Source: Candidatus Methylacidiphilales bacterium
GTDB taxonomy: Bacteria; Verrucomicrobiota; Verrucomicrobiia; Methylacidiphilales; CAZTYG01
Direction of reading: 5' to 3'
Length of the DNA: 64,000 nucleotides
Assembly: GCA_033875315.1 (NCBI GenBank)
Contig: JANRJG010000038.1
Location: 222,284-286,283, forward strand
In this document: piece by piece, positions 17,596 to 26,988 of the stretch
Position numbering within the stretch: position 1 is the stretch's first letter
How the letters are laid out: each line of letters opens with the position of its first letter
Program-made: the position numbers and the translations under genes
The notes under the pieces: generated by a model
The model's database searches: none
What the model was told of the DNA's origin: nothing
Seen by the model: only the letters and a program-made list of their open reading frames with translations

Positions 17596-17625
17596 GCTTA
17601 GAGCCTATCCGGATAGGCTCTAAGC
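17596..17625. repeat. Perfect 30-base palindrome at the aroC stop codon
   Basis: GCTTAGAGCCTATCC followed at once by its exact complement GGATAGGCTCTAAGC. It includes the aroC stop codon (17620-17622). No T-run follows on the minus strand, so it is not a standard terminator. Confidence 0.9.
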
Positions 17626-18714
17626 ATTCTGGGCCCGCTGGCGGAGGAAGTGGTCGACCAGGACGAGGTGGGTCATGGCCTCGACCATGGGCACGGCCCG
17701 GGGGAGGACGCAGGGATCATGGCGGCCGCGGGCCTTGAGCACCCCGGCCTTGCCGGCCACCGAGACGGTTTGCTGGGCTTGGGCGATGGTGGCCACCGGC
17801 TTGAAGGCCACGCGGAAAACGATGTCCTCACCGTTGCTGATCCCGCCCTGAACGCCGCCGCTGCGGTTGGTCAAGGTGCGGACCCGCCCGCCCCGTTTGA
17901 CGAAGGCATCGTTGTGCTCGGAACCGGTCTGGGTGGCGCAGGCGAAGCCGGAACCGATCTCGAAGCCCTTGGTGGCGGGCAGGCTCAGCATGGCCTTGGC
18001 CAGATCGGCCTCGAGGCGGTCAAAGACGGGTTCGCCCAGGCCCGCCGGGCATTTGCGGACGACGCACTCGATGATGCCCCCGAGGGAATCCCCGCGGGCG
18101 CGGGCGCGCTGGATCAGCTTCACCACGCGTTCGGCATCCCGGGCGTCCGGCCAGCGGACGATGTTGGATTCGACCTCGGCGAAGGATACGGCGCCGGGAT
18201 CGACCTTGGCGGTGAGTTTGTGCACTTGGCGGACGTAGGCCACGACTTCCAATTTGGGCAGGAACTTGCGGAAAACCTGTTTGGCCACAGCGGCCCCGGC
18301 GACACGGCCGATGGTCTCGCGGGCGGAGGAGCGGCCCCCGCCTTCGTGGTTGCGGATGCCGAATTTGGCCTGGTAGGTGAAATCGGCGTGCGAGGGACGA
18401 AAGAGGGTTTCCATTTCGCGGTAAGCTTCGGGACGGGCATCCTCGTTGCGCACGAGGACGGCGATGGGGGTGCCGGTGGTTTTGCCCTGGAAGACACCGG
18501 AGAGGATTTCGCAGCGGTCGGCCTCCTTGCGCGGGGTGGTGATGGCGCTCTGGCCGGGGCGCCGGCGGTCGAGATCGGTTTGGATCTGTTCGGGCTTGAG
18601 GGGGATGCGGGGTGGGCAGCCGTCGACCACCACGCCGACTCCACCTCCGTGCGATTCCCCGAAGGTGGTGATGCGGAAGAGATGACCGAATGAATTGGGC
18701 ACGGGGATGGTCAT
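17620..18714 (-). CDS. aroC: Chorismate synthase
   Basis: AroC turns 5-enolpyruvylshikimate 3-phosphate into chorismate using reduced FMN. The 364-residue length is typical. The N-terminus [16 protein letters not shown] is the classic signature, followed by the second conserved segment [15 protein letters not shown] and [15 protein letters not shown]. The ATG at 18714 gives the normal N-terminus, while the open frame extends about 50 codons upstream into the divergent aroK leader. The stop lies inside a perfect palindrome. It is divergent from aroK, 94 bases apart, so the two pathway genes probably share a control region. Confidence 0.97.
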   Translation of the reverse strand: MTIPVPNSFGHLFRITTFGESHGGGVGVVVDGCPPRIPLKPEQIQTDLDRRRPGQSAITTPRKEADRCEILSGVFQGKTTGTPIAVLVRNEDARPEAYREMETLFRPSHADFTYQAKFGIRNHEGGGRSSARETIGRVAGAAVAKQVFRKFLPKLEVVAYVRQVHKLTAKVDPGAVSFAEVESNIVRWPDARDAERVVKLIQRARARGDSLGGIIECVVRKCPAGLGEPVFDRLEADLAKAMLSLPATKGFEIGSGFACATQTGSEHNDAFVKRGGRVRTLTNRSGGVQGGISNGEDIVFRVAFKPVATIAQAQQTVSVAGKAGVLKARGRHDPCVLPRAVPMVEAMTHLVLVDHFLRQRAQNA

Positions 18715-18808
18715 GCCACAGGGCGGGGGGTGTGGCGAACGAAAAAAACGCCGGCACGGTTTCGGGAAATCCTTTTCCTGCCACAAATTTGGCGCGACAG
18801 TTTCCCCC

Positions 18809-19393
18809 ATGCCACAATCCAGGACAACGCGGCACTTGGTGCTGGTCGGCATGATGGGGTCGGGCAAGAGCAGCGTGGGCCGCGCCCTGGCCGCCCGCAG
18901 CGGTGCCCCCTACATCGACACCGACGCCGCCATCGAAGGGCGTATGCGGAAGACCGTTTCCGCCCTCTTCGCCGAATGGGGCGAGGCGCGCTTCCGTGAA
19001 TTCGAACGCGAGGTCTTGGCCGGGGTTCTGGCCGACGAAAGACCGGCCATCCTTTCCACAGGCGGGGGTGTGGTGGTCCTGCCGGAGAACCGGGCCGCAT
19101 TGCGTGCGTCCGGATACATCGTCTACCTGCGTGCCTCACCCGAAGTGCTCTACCAACGCTTGAAGCGGGACACCTCGCGGCCGCTCTTGCAAAAGCCAGA
19201 CCCCCTGCAGGTTTTGCGCGACCTGGAGACAGCACGGAAGGCCTACTATGAAGAAGCCGACACCATCGTCGACGTGTCCACCATGCGTCCGCGGGTGGTG
19301 GCCGAAGAAATCTGGAAACGGATTCCGGAGTCGGTGCGGTGCGGCTTGGAAAGCAGGCTGGAGCGTGAACCCGGGCGGACAAGTCCGCCATAG
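18809..19393 (+). CDS. aroK: Shikimate kinase
   Basis: AroK phosphorylates shikimate with ATP. The 194-residue protein has the P-loop GMMGSGKSS, the shikimate-binding DTD and [12 protein letters not shown] segments, STGGGVV and the lid region RDTSRPLL. The ATG at 18809 is the first sensible start. The last six residues (GRTSPP) and the stop codon lie inside a 41-base repeat that recurs 170 bases downstream, so the C-terminus appears to have been reshaped by the repeat. Divergent from aroC. Confidence 0.95.
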   Translation: MPQSRTTRHLVLVGMMGSGKSSVGRALAARSGAPYIDTDAAIEGRMRKTVSALFAEWGEARFREFEREVLAGVLADERPAILSTGGGVVVLPENRAALRASGYIVYLRASPEVLYQRLKRDTSRPLLQKPDPLQVLRDLETARKAYYEEADTIVDVSTMRPRVVAEEIWKRIPESVRCGLESRLEREPGRTSPP

Positions 19394-19413
19394 TGGGCGT
19401 CCGCTCACGAAGG
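19373..19413 (+). repeat. 41-base direct repeat, copy 1 (ends aroK)
   Basis: GGGCGGACAAGTCCGCC then TAGTGGGCGTCCGC and TCACGAAGG. It overlaps the end of aroK and supplies its stop codon. The first half is itself a palindrome (GGCGGAC / GTCCGCC). Confidence 0.9.
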
Positions 19414-19542
19414 TTCGTGGTGCGGTCTCCGTTTCCTTTCAGAAGGGAACCTACCAAACCAAGTCGCAGATCACTCCTCCCCTGCGCGGCTGGACCCACC
19501 TCCCGCCTACGCCAAGGCTACGGCGGGCGCCTTCGGTATTCA

Positions 19543-19583
19543 GGGCGGACGTGTCCGCCGTAGTGGGCGTCCGCTCACGAAGG
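19543..19583 (+). repeat. 41-base direct repeat, copy 2 (touches tRNA-Cys)
   Basis: Same order as copy 1 with three differences (GGGCGGACGTGTCCGCCG...). Its last bases coincide with the 3' end of the tRNA-Cys gene. Between the copies lies another palindromic word, CGCCTACGCCAAGGCTACGG, at about 19504. Confidence 0.9.
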
Positions 19584-19652
19584 CGGAGGGCGGAATCGAA
19601 CCGCCGAATGGGGCTTTTGCAGAGCCCTGCCTTACCACTTGGCTACTCCGCC
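19581..19652 (-). tRNA. tRNA-Cys (GCA)
   Basis: Reading the minus strand, GGCGGAG pairs with CTCCGCC as acceptor stem, the anticodon stem GGGCT/AGCCC encloses the loop CTGCAAA with anticodon GCA, and the T arm is GGCGG-TTCGATT-CCGCC. The discriminator base is U, as expected for tRNA-Cys. The 3' CCA is not encoded, unlike the tRNA-Ser at 63.1 kb. Confidence 0.96.
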
Positions 19653-19734
19653 GTCGTGCCGAGCCGATCCCCGGACCGGGGATGGTGATGGCGAAGGGGA
19701 AAATATCTCCAAAGAGGGGGTCTTTGGCAATGCG

Positions 19735-20397
19735 TTATTTGCCGGGCTTGGGCCAGGTGACGTTCTTGCGCAGGAAGAGGAAATCGGGCTCGTAGCTGAA
19801 AAAGACCTCATTTCCGTAAATGGTGCGCGCCTGGGCCAGCGCGTCGGCAGCCTCCTTTTCCTTGCCCGAGGCCAAGGCCAGGGCGGCCCGGGCGAAGTAA
19901 TAACCCGGTTCGTATTCGTCGGAAGGATCCAGGCCGAGGATGAACTGGGCCGCCTGGGTCAGTTGGTCGGAAGCGATCTGGCAGTAGACCACCTTGAGGA
20001 GGGTGGCTTTGGCACCAGGGACTTTCTTCAAATGCACCAGGTAATATTGCAGGGCGTCGCTCCATTCCTTGCGACGGAAGGCGGCCTCGCCCAGATGAAA
20101 ATGGGCCGAAACCAATTCGGGATCACGCTCCAAAGCCATGAAGAAAAAGCCCTCGGCTTTGTCCGGCGAACCCATCCGGTGCAAGATCCGGCCTTTCAAT
20201 TCCAAGACCCGTGCCGGGGGCGGGGCTTTCAGCAACAACGCATCCACCCGGTGCAAGGCTTCGTCGAAATGGCCCGACTTGAAGGCGACGAATGCTTCTT
20301 GGTAGGCGTCGTCGTTTCCCACCGCAGGTTCGGCGGCCGGGACGGGTGTCGCGGCCAGAACCAGCCAGCTTGCCGCCATGCAAAGGGCTTGATTCAC
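19735..20397 (-). CDS. Secreted TPR-repeat protein
   Basis: A 220-residue protein with a signal peptide (MNQALCMAASWLVLAATPVPAAE) and three or more tetratricopeptide-like helical pairs, for example ARVLELKGRILHRMGSPDKA and HFHLGEAAFRRKEWSDALQYY. TPR domains bind other proteins; here it would act in the periplasm. It is divergent from a second TPR protein that starts at 20490, and the two share the style of repeats, so they may be related functionally. Function not known. Confidence 0.8.
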   Translation of the reverse strand: MNQALCMAASWLVLAATPVPAAEPAVGNDDAYQEAFVAFKSGHFDEALHRVDALLLKAPPPARVLELKGRILHRMGSPDKAEGFFFMALERDPELVSAHFHLGEAAFRRKEWSDALQYYLVHLKKVPGAKATLLKVVYCQIASDQLTQAAQFILGLDPSDEYEPGYYFARAALALASGKEKEAADALAQARTIYGNEVFFSYEPDFLFLRKNVTWPKPGK

Positions 20398-20489
20398 GCC
20401 CCACCCATAACCACCCCGGGCCCCTTTGGCAAGCGGGGATCGGGGGGATTAGCCATTGTCTCAAATCCCGGATATGATAAGTTCCGTCC

Positions 20490-21338
20490 ATGCCCTTGAA
20501 GCCCTTCCTGACCGCACTGATCCTCGGTCCCTTCCTCATGCTCCCCCCACTCACGCTATGGGGACAGAATCCCGAAGCCACCCCATCGCCCACTGAAATC
20601 CTCTATGCCGAGGCGATCAATCTGATGAACCAGGCCGATCTCGACGGGGCCCTGCAAAAAATCAACGAGCTTCTGGCCAAAGATCCCGACAATGCCCCCG
20701 CCCTCAACATCCAGGGAGCGGTCAATGTGCGGAAGAAGAACTTCGACGGGGCCGAGGCTTCCTTTGCCCGCATCCTCCAGAAAGACCCGAGCAATGCCAT
20801 CGCGACTTTCAATTCCGCCGAGGTCAGCTTCCTCCGCAAGGACTACGGCAAATCCCGCGACACTTTCCGCAAATTTCTCCAATTGCCAGGCAACGAAAAC
20901 AACGCCCTCGGCCGCTACAAAGTCTTTCTCTGTGAACTCCTCGGGGCCGACCCCGGATCCGCGCGCAAAACGGTTGAGAACCTCCAGCCAACCATCTCGA
21001 ATCCTTTTTATTACTTCGCCCAAGCCGCCGTCGAATTCAAGGAAGGCCGCGAGAGCAAAGGCCGTGAGCTGATCCAATCGGCATTCAGCATCTATCCAGG
21101 CGGGATGAATGCGGCCTTTGCCGACAGCATGGTCGAACTCGGCTGGGTCAAAAAAGAGGAGATCGCCTCGATCGGAGCCATCGATGCCTCCGCCCTCAAC
21201 AGCATGTCGCAGGAATTCCAGCCGGAAAAAGCCGCGCCCGCACCCGACCCCCTGTCGTTGGAAAGCCTTCTGCCGAATCTGACCCCGGGCAAAAAGAAGG
21301 AAGACAGCAAGACAGGGACCCAGCCGGCCCAACCCTGA
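20490..21338 (+). CDS. Secreted TPR-repeat protein
   Basis: A 282-residue protein with a signal peptide (LTALILGPFLMLPPLTLWGQ) and at least three TPR motifs (EAINLMNQADLDGALQKINE, ALNIQGAVNVRKKNFDGA, TFNSAEVSFLRKDYGKSRD). The C-terminal 50 residues are rich in Pro, Ala and Lys and probably disordered. It is divergent from the TPR gene at 19735-20397 across a 92-base control region. A response regulator gene follows 70 bases later on the same strand. Probable periplasmic scaffold; exact role unknown. Confidence 0.82.
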   Translation: MPLKPFLTALILGPFLMLPPLTLWGQNPEATPSPTEILYAEAINLMNQADLDGALQKINELLAKDPDNAPALNIQGAVNVRKKNFDGAEASFARILQKDPSNAIATFNSAEVSFLRKDYGKSRDTFRKFLQLPGNENNALGRYKVFLCELLGADPGSARKTVENLQPTISNPFYYFAQAAVEFKEGRESKGRELIQSAFSIYPGGMNAAFADSMVELGWVKKEEIASIGAIDASALNSMSQEFQPEKAAPAPDPLSLESLLPNLTPGKKKEDSKTGTQPAQP

Positions 21339-21408
21339 CCACCGCAGCCCTTTCTGCCTAGAAACTTGCTTGCGCCCCGGGCATCTCCAACTTTAGTATC
21401 GAGTCGCA

Positions 21409-21795
21409 GTGGATTCACACGCGACCAAAAAACGAAGGGTGCTCATCATCGACGATGACCACTACGTGGTCAGTTTCCTGAGCATGTATTTCAAGGGAAA
21501 GGGATTCGACGTCGACACGGCCTCGGACGCCCTGCAAGCGGAAAAACACCTGACCCACCATCCTCTGGATGTGGTCGTGCTTGATATCCGGCTCAAGGAC
21601 ACGGATGGCACCCGTCTGGTGCCCATCATCCACCAACTTTCTCCCAAGGTGCCCGTGGTCATGCTCACCGGGCTGGGCTATGACGAGAAGTTGATGCAAA
21701 AGTCCCTCGAGGCCGGGGCCAAGGGATATGTCAGCAAGAGCCTGCCGCCTGAGGAATTGTTTGCCGCGGTGCTCCGGGCCATGGAAGAAAGCTGA
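21409..21795 (+). CDS. Single-domain response regulator (REC only)
   Basis: A 128-residue CheY-like receiver with a GTG start at 21409. The acidic pocket is IDDDH, the phospho-acceptor is the Asp of VVVLDIRL, then the Thr of VMLTG and Lys of YVSKS. There is no output domain, so it should act by protein contact or as a relay. No histidine kinase is encoded nearby. The gene converges on pyruvate carboxylase with a 13-base gap. Confidence 0.93.
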   Translation: MDSHATKKRRVLIIDDDHYVVSFLSMYFKGKGFDVDTASDALQAEKHLTHHPLDVVVLDIRLKDTDGTRLVPIIHQLSPKVPVVMLTGLGYDEKLMQKSLEAGAKGYVSKSLPPEELFAAVLRAMEES

Positions 21796-21808
21796 AACGC
21801 CCCCCAAC

Positions 21809-24800
21809 TCAGCCCTTGCGGAGTTGGATGACCAGGTCTTTGCTCTCCACGGTTTCCCCGACCTTCACGCAGACCGCATCGACGACCCCTTCGGCGGAGG
21901 CGTTGAGCGTGGTCACCATCTTCATCGCTTCCAGGGTCAGGAGCTTGTCCCCCACGGAAACCTTGGTGCCCACACCCACCGCCATCGAAGTGACCATGCC
22001 GGGAATCGGTGCGGCCACCTGCAAGGGGTCGGAGGGATCGGCCTTGCGGCGGGCCTGCGTCTTGGGTTTGATCGTCCGGTCGACGACGCTGGTGCCCCGG
22101 GCCAGCCCATTCAACTCAAAAGACACCAACCGCCGGCCCTCGGCGTCGGGGTCGCTGACATTGGCCAGACTGATGAAGAGGGTCTTGCCCTCCTCGAGTT
22201 CGAGGTTGATTTCCTCCTTCGGGAATAATCCGTAGAAGAAGGCCGGGGTGGGCAGGACCGAAACGTCCCCGAAATCCCTGGTGAATTTGGCGAACTCGAG
22301 GAACACCGCCGGATACATCAGGTAGCTGTAAAGTTCGTCGTCGCTGGGCTCGTGACGCAACTTGCCCGCGAGTTCTTCGCGCACTTCCTTGAGGTTCACC
22401 GCCTTGGTCCGGCTGCCCGGGCGTCCGGTAAGGGGCTTCTGTTTACCCAAAACCAGTCGCTGGAGATGCTTGGGCCATCCGCCCACGGGCTGGCCCAGGC
22501 CGCCCGCCAACATGTCGATGACCGATTCCGGGAAGGCCGTGCCCGGGGGCAGGTTGGGGATATCGGAAGCCCTGATCCCGCGTGTGATGAGGAACATGGT
22601 CATGTCTCCTACCACTTTGCTGGAGGGAGTGACCTTGACGATGTCGCCAAAAAGCTGGTTCACTTCGGCGTAAGTCTGGGCGATCTCCGGCCAGCGGTGG
22701 CCGATTTCCATGCTGGCGGCCTGTTCCTTGAGATTGGTGTATTGCCCGCCGGGCATCTCATGGAGGTAAACTTCCGCCGATCCGGTCTTGGGGGCGGTGT
22801 CAAAAGGCCGGTAATACTCCCGCACGGTTTCCCAGTAATCGGCGTATTCATTGAGCGCGGCCAGGTCCAGCCCGGTGTCACGCCGCGTGCGTTGGAGCGC
22901 GGCCACCACGGAATTCAAGTTGGGCTGGCTGGTCGAACCGGACATGGAGGCGATCGCCAGGTCGACCACGTCCACGCCGGCATCACTGGCCTGGAGGACG
23001 GAGGCGGCATTGATCCCACTGGTGTCGTGGGTATGGAAGTGCACCGGCAGGCCGATTTCCTCTTTCAGGGCCTTGACCAGGGCATGGGCGGCGTAGGGGC
23101 GGCACAGACCGGCCATGTCCTTGATGGCAATCATGTGCGCCCCCATCTTTTGCAGTTCGCGGGCCAGATTGAGGTAATACTTGAGCGAATACTTGGTCCG
23201 CCGGGGATCCAGGATGTCGCCGGTGTAGCAGATCGTTCCCTCGCAGACGCCGTGGGTGCCGCGGACCGCCTCCATGGCCGGGGCCAGATTGGGCAGGTAG
23301 TTCAGTGAGTCGAAGATGCGGAAGATGTCCATGCCGGCGGCGGCGGCATGCTTGACAAATCCGCGGACCACGTTGTCAGGGTAATTGGAATAACCCACCG
23401 CGTTGCTGCCGCGGAAAAGCATTTGGAAGCAAATGTTGGGCACACGTTCGCGCAACTGGCGCAGCCGATCCCACGGATCTTCGCGCAGGAACCGCATGGC
23501 GGTGTCAAAGGTCGCCCCGCCCCACATTTCCAGGCTGAAGAGATCGGGGGTGCGGCGCGCCATGGCAGCGGCCACCACCAGCATGTCCCGGCTGCGCACC
23601 CTCGTGGCCATCAACGATTGGTGGGCGTCCCGGAAGGTGGTGTCGGTCACCAGGAGCTTCTTTTGTTCCAGAACCCATTGGGCAAAACCCTCCGCGCCGC
23701 GCTCCAGCAGGATCTGCCGTGTGCCGGGAAGGGGTGCCTGGCGGTGATTCCATGCAGGCAGCGGCGGCGCGGGCAGCGGCCCAGAGGGGCGGTATCCCTT
23801 GGCATGAGGATTGCCGTTGACGATGACATCGCCGAGGAATGACAGCAGCTTGCTCGCCCGGTCCTTGCGTGGACGGAAGTGGAACAACTCCGGGGTGGTA
23901 TCGATCAACCGGGTCGTCGCCTCGCCACGGCGGAACTGTTCGTTGGCCAGGACATTTTCCAGGAAGGGGATGTTCGTTTTGACGCCACGGATGCGGAATT
24001 CACGCAGGGCCCGCTCCAGGCGGCCTAGGGCCTGGTGGTAGGTCCGGCCCCGCCCGGTCACCTTGACCAGCAGGGAGTCGTAGAAAGGTGTGATCACCGT
24101 GCCCGCGCTGCCCATCCCACCGTCCAGGCGGATGCCGAAGCCTGCCGATGAGCGGTAGGTGAGGATTTCCCCGTAGTCGGGGGTGAAACCGTTCTCGGGG
24201 TCCTCCGTGGTCACGCGGCACTGCACCGCATGGCCGAAACAGGGGATCTGGTCCTGTTGGGGCAGGGATACCTCCGGCCCATGCAGGGCATGCCCCTGGG
24301 CCACCAGGATCTGCGAACGCACGATATCGATGTTGGTGATCTCCTCGGTCACCGTGTGCTCGACCTGGATGCGCGGATTCATCTCGATGAAGAACCATTC
24401 CTTGGAATCGACATCGTAAAGGAACTCAATCGTTCCGGCGTTATCGTAGCGGGTTTCCCGGGCGATGCGCACCGAGGCGTCCCAAAGCTCGCGCCGCACG
24501 GACTCATCCACACCCACCGATGGCGCCATCTCGATCACCTTCTGGTGTCGGCGCTGCACCGAGCAATCCCGCTCATAAAGATGCACCACCTGGCCGTGCC
24601 GGTCGCCCAGGATCTGGACCTCGATGTGTTTGGCCTTGGGAATGAACTTTTCCAGGAAAACCGCCGCGTTCCCGAATGCGCGCTCGGCTTCATTGCAGGC
24701 CTCATCCAACAATCGGGAGAGATCGACCGCCTTGTGAACCACGCGCATGCCGCGCCCGCCCCCACCAAAGGCCGCCTTGATGATCAAAGGAAAGCCGATC

Positions 24801-25291
24801 TCCTTGGCCAGTTTAAGCGCCTTGGCCCGATCGGAAACCGGTTCATCAGTGCCGGGTAGGGTCGGCACGCCGAGCTTCTTGACCAAGGCCCGCGCCGCCA
24901 CCTTGTCGCCCATCAATTCCAGAAGTTCCGGCCGCGGGCCGACGAAGGTGATCCCGGCTTCGGCGCAGGCGCGGGCGAAGGCGGCATTCTCGGAGAGAAA
25001 GCCATAACCCGGATGGATGGCGTCCACCCCGTGGTCCTTGGCCACCTGCACGATGCCGGGGATGTCCAGGTAGGCGCCGACAGGTCCTTTGTGGGCATCG
25101 AGAAGATAGGCCTCGTCCGCCTTGAACCGGTGGATGGAAAAGCGGTCCTCCTGGGCATAAACCGCGACCGTGCGCAGACCCAATTCTGTGGCCGAACGGA
25201 AGATACGGATCGCGATTTCGTTCCGGTTCGCCGCCAGAAGTTTTTGGATGGGACGGACGGGGGATACAGGAGGTTTTTTGGCGGAGCGCAT
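21809..25291 (-). CDS. pyc: Pyruvate carboxylase
   Basis: A single-chain biotin enzyme that makes oxaloacetate from pyruvate. The 1160 residues are in the normal order: biotin carboxylase with ATP-grasp loop ([16 protein letters not shown]), carboxyltransferase ([15 protein letters not shown] and FHTHDTSG), and C-terminal biotinyl domain with LEAMKM, biotin on Lys1124. The ATG at 25291 is chosen because it stands just ahead of the conserved [16 protein letters not shown]; the open frame extends a further 200 bases upstream without meaning. Together with ppc it gives two routes to oxaloacetate. Confidence 0.97.
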   Translation of the reverse strand: MRSAKKPPVSPVRPIQKLLAANRNEIAIRIFRSATELGLRTVAVYAQEDRFSIHRFKADEAYLLDAHKGPVGAYLDIPGIVQVAKDHGVDAIHPGYGFLSENAAFARACAEAGITFVGPRPELLELMGDKVAARALVKKLGVPTLPGTDEPVSDRAKALKLAKEIGFPLIIKAAFGGGGRGMRVVHKAVDLSRLLDEACNEAERAFGNAAVFLEKFIPKAKHIEVQILGDRHGQVVHLYERDCSVQRRHQKVIEMAPSVGVDESVRRELWDASVRIARETRYDNAGTIEFLYDVDSKEWFFIEMNPRIQVEHTVTEEITNIDIVRSQILVAQGHALHGPEVSLPQQDQIPCFGHAVQCRVTTEDPENGFTPDYGEILTYRSSAGFGIRLDGGMGSAGTVITPFYDSLLVKVTGRGRTYHQALGRLERALREFRIRGVKTNIPFLENVLANEQFRRGEATTRLIDTTPELFHFRPRKDRASKLLSFLGDVIVNGNPHAKGYRPSGPLPAPPLPAWNHRQAPLPGTRQILLERGAEGFAQWVLEQKKLLVTDTTFRDAHQSLMATRVRSRDMLVVAAAMARRTPDLFSLEMWGGATFDTAMRFLREDPWDRLRQLRERVPNICFQMLFRGSNAVGYSNYPDNVVRGFVKHAAAAGMDIFRIFDSLNYLPNLAPAMEAVRGTHGVCEGTICYTGDILDPRRTKYSLKYYLNLARELQKMGAHMIAIKDMAGLCRPYAAHALVKALKEEIGLPVHFHTHDTSGINAASVLQASDAGVDVVDLAIASMSGSTSQPNLNSVVAALQRTRRDTGLDLAALNEYADYWETVREYYRPFDTAPKTGSAEVYLHEMPGGQYTNLKEQAASMEIGHRWPEIAQTYAEVNQLFGDIVKVTPSSKVVGDMTMFLITRGIRASDIPNLPPGTAFPESVIDMLAGGLGQPVGGWPKHLQRLVLGKQKPLTGRPGSRTKAVNLKEVREELAGKLRHEPSDDELYSYLMYPAVFLEFAKFTRDFGDVSVLPTPAFFYGLFPKEEINLELEEGKTLFISLANVSDPDAEGRRLVSFELNGLARGTSVVDRTIKPKTQARRKADPSDPLQVAAPIPGMVTSMAVGVGTKVSVGDKLLTLEAMKMVTTLNASAEGVVDAVCVKVGETVESKDLVIQLRKG

Positions 25292-25349
25292 ACAGGAGTT
25301 TCCGTTTATAAGCGGCCCCGAACCGGGATGCAAGCGGGGCCAACCCCAG

Positions 25350-26198
25350 TCAGGCGGCCTGCAGGGAGAGGCGGGCCTCGGTGATCGCCAGAGACTGCTT
25401 CTGCCGGCCAATGAAGTGGTGCACCCGGTCGTATCCCGCCGCTTCCAGGTGGTCGTAGGCCCGGGCATAGCCGTCACCCACCCTTTCCGGCACATGGGCG
25501 TCAGCCCCCACCACCACCGGGATTCCGCGCAGGTACATCTCCCGCAGGATCTGCGGTGCCGGGTTCATTTCCGGCACCACTTTGTTCACTCCGGAGGTGT
25601 TGAGTTCCATCGCGATACCGGTGGCCGCAATCCGGTCCAACGCCCGCCGGATGTCGGACATCAACGCATCGATATCCCATTCCGCCGGACCCAGGTTTTT
25701 CACGATGTCGGGGTGGGCCAGACAATCAAACAGACCCGTCTCGGCTGCATCCGCCAGATGCCCAAAGTAGCCCCGGTGAAAATCCGCCCAGCCGGAAGAA
25801 TAATACCGCTCCCGGTATTCCCGGATGTGCGGATGGACCGACCCCAGGACGTAATGGAAATCCGCCCGCTTGTGCAGCGCTTCAATCCAATCTTCCAATC
25901 CCGGAAGGTAGTCACTCTCCAAACCGAGGAGGACATCCACCCGTCCCGCCCAAACTTCGCGCGCCCCAGCCACCAAATCGAGGTATTGGGGGAACTGCTC
26001 AGGGGTCATCCGCACCGATGCCGACAAATCGTCAGGGAGCGGGCCGTGACAGGTGATGGTCAACCCCTTCATACCCCGCTCCCAGGCCCGGCGGGCATAA
26101 TCCTCCGGTTCGCCCTCGGCATGCTTGCACAGGGGGGTGTGGCTGTGCGTTTCGTAAACCAGGCGAGGGGGACATTCGGAAGCAGGCTCCATGGGCAT
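25350..26198 (-). CDS. PHP-domain phosphoesterase, histidinol-phosphatase (HisK) type
   Basis: A 282-residue PHP protein. Metal-binding residues are seen in [43 protein letters not shown] and [11 protein letters not shown]. The HSHTxxCKHAxG start is typical of HisJ/HisK histidinol phosphatases, but some relatives act on other phosphates, so the substrate is a family-level guess. No his genes are near. ATG at 26198 is used; the next Met two codons later is equally possible. It lies 58 bases upstream of pyc on the same strand and may be its operon partner. Confidence 0.82.
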   Translation of the reverse strand: MPMEPASECPPRLVYETHSHTPLCKHAEGEPEDYARRAWERGMKGLTITCHGPLPDDLSASVRMTPEQFPQYLDLVAGAREVWAGRVDVLLGLESDYLPGLEDWIEALHKRADFHYVLGSVHPHIREYRERYYSSGWADFHRGYFGHLADAAETGLFDCLAHPDIVKNLGPAEWDIDALMSDIRRALDRIAATGIAMELNTSGVNKVVPEMNPAPQILREMYLRGIPVVVGADAHVPERVGDGYARAYDHLEAAGYDRVHHFIGRQKQSLAITEARLSLQAA

Positions 26199-26294
26199 CC
26201 CACGCTAGCGCCCGTTCCAGAGATTCCAACCCAGGACTTGCCAGACTTCCTGCGTGGACTAGCTTGTCCATCCAACCCACAAACAGGAGAACCC

Positions 26295-26909
26295 ATGGCT
26301 TATACCCTTCCCGAACTCGGCTTTGCCACAAACGCCCTCGAGCCCCACATCGACACCCAGACGATGGAAATCCATCACGGCAAACACCATGCCGCCTACG
26401 TCAACAACCTCAACAAAGCACTGGAATCGGCCCCCGAACTGGCTTCCAAGTCCATCGAGGATCTGATCCGCAACCTCAACTCGGTTCCCGAAGCCATCCG
26501 CGGCGCCGTCCGCAACAACGGTGGCGGTCACGCCAACCACACCCTCTTCTGGAATATCCTCACCCCCGGCGGCTCCAAGGAACCCACGGGCAAACTCGCC
26601 GATGACATCAAGGCCGCTTTCGGCAGCCTCGACGACTTGAAGGCCAAAATCGAGGACGCCGGCATCAAGCGCTTCGGCAGCGGCTGGTCTTGGTTGATCG
26701 TCGATGCCACGGGCAAACTCGCGGTCGTCTCCACCCCCAACCAGGACAGCCCGGTCATGGACGGCCTCACCCCCATCCTCGGGATCGATGTCTGGGAGCA
26801 CGCCTATTACCTCAAATACCAGAACAAGCGCCCGGACTACCTCAAGGCCGTCTGGAACGTGCTGAATTGGGACGAAGTTGGAAAGCTTTACGCTGGAGCT
26901 AAAAAGTAA
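26295..26909 (+). CDS. sod: Superoxide dismutase, Mn/Fe family
   Basis: Dismutates superoxide to oxygen and peroxide. The 204-residue length is normal. The four metal ligands are His27 (EIHHGKHH), His82 (GGGHANHT), Asp165 and His169 (DVWEHAYY). GGGHANHT with a Gly-rich run is usual for Mn-dependent or cambialistic forms, but metal choice cannot be settled from sequence. A good ribosome-binding site (CAGGAGA) precedes the ATG at 26295. It is followed by a strong terminator. Confidence 0.97.
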   Translation: MAYTLPELGFATNALEPHIDTQTMEIHHGKHHAAYVNNLNKALESAPELASKSIEDLIRNLNSVPEAIRGAVRNNGGGHANHTLFWNILTPGGSKEPTGKLADDIKAAFGSLDDLKAKIEDAGIKRFGSGWSWLIVDATGKLAVVSTPNQDSPVMDGLTPILGIDVWEHAYYLKYQNKRPDYLKAVWNVLNWDEVGKLYAGAKK

Positions 26910-26944
26910 TCCTCCCGCCGCATCCGCCTCGCTCGCCTCTTCCA

Positions 26945-26973
26945 GGGCCGCCCATCAGGGCGGCCCTTTTTTT
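26945..26973 (+). terminator. Rho-independent terminator after sod
   Basis: GGGCCGCCC at 26945-26953 pairs with GGGCGGCCC at 26958-26966 around ATCA and is followed by seven Ts. Also near the end of the converging permease gene. Confidence 0.93.
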
Positions 26974-26988
26974 GCCAAGATCCCCGGC

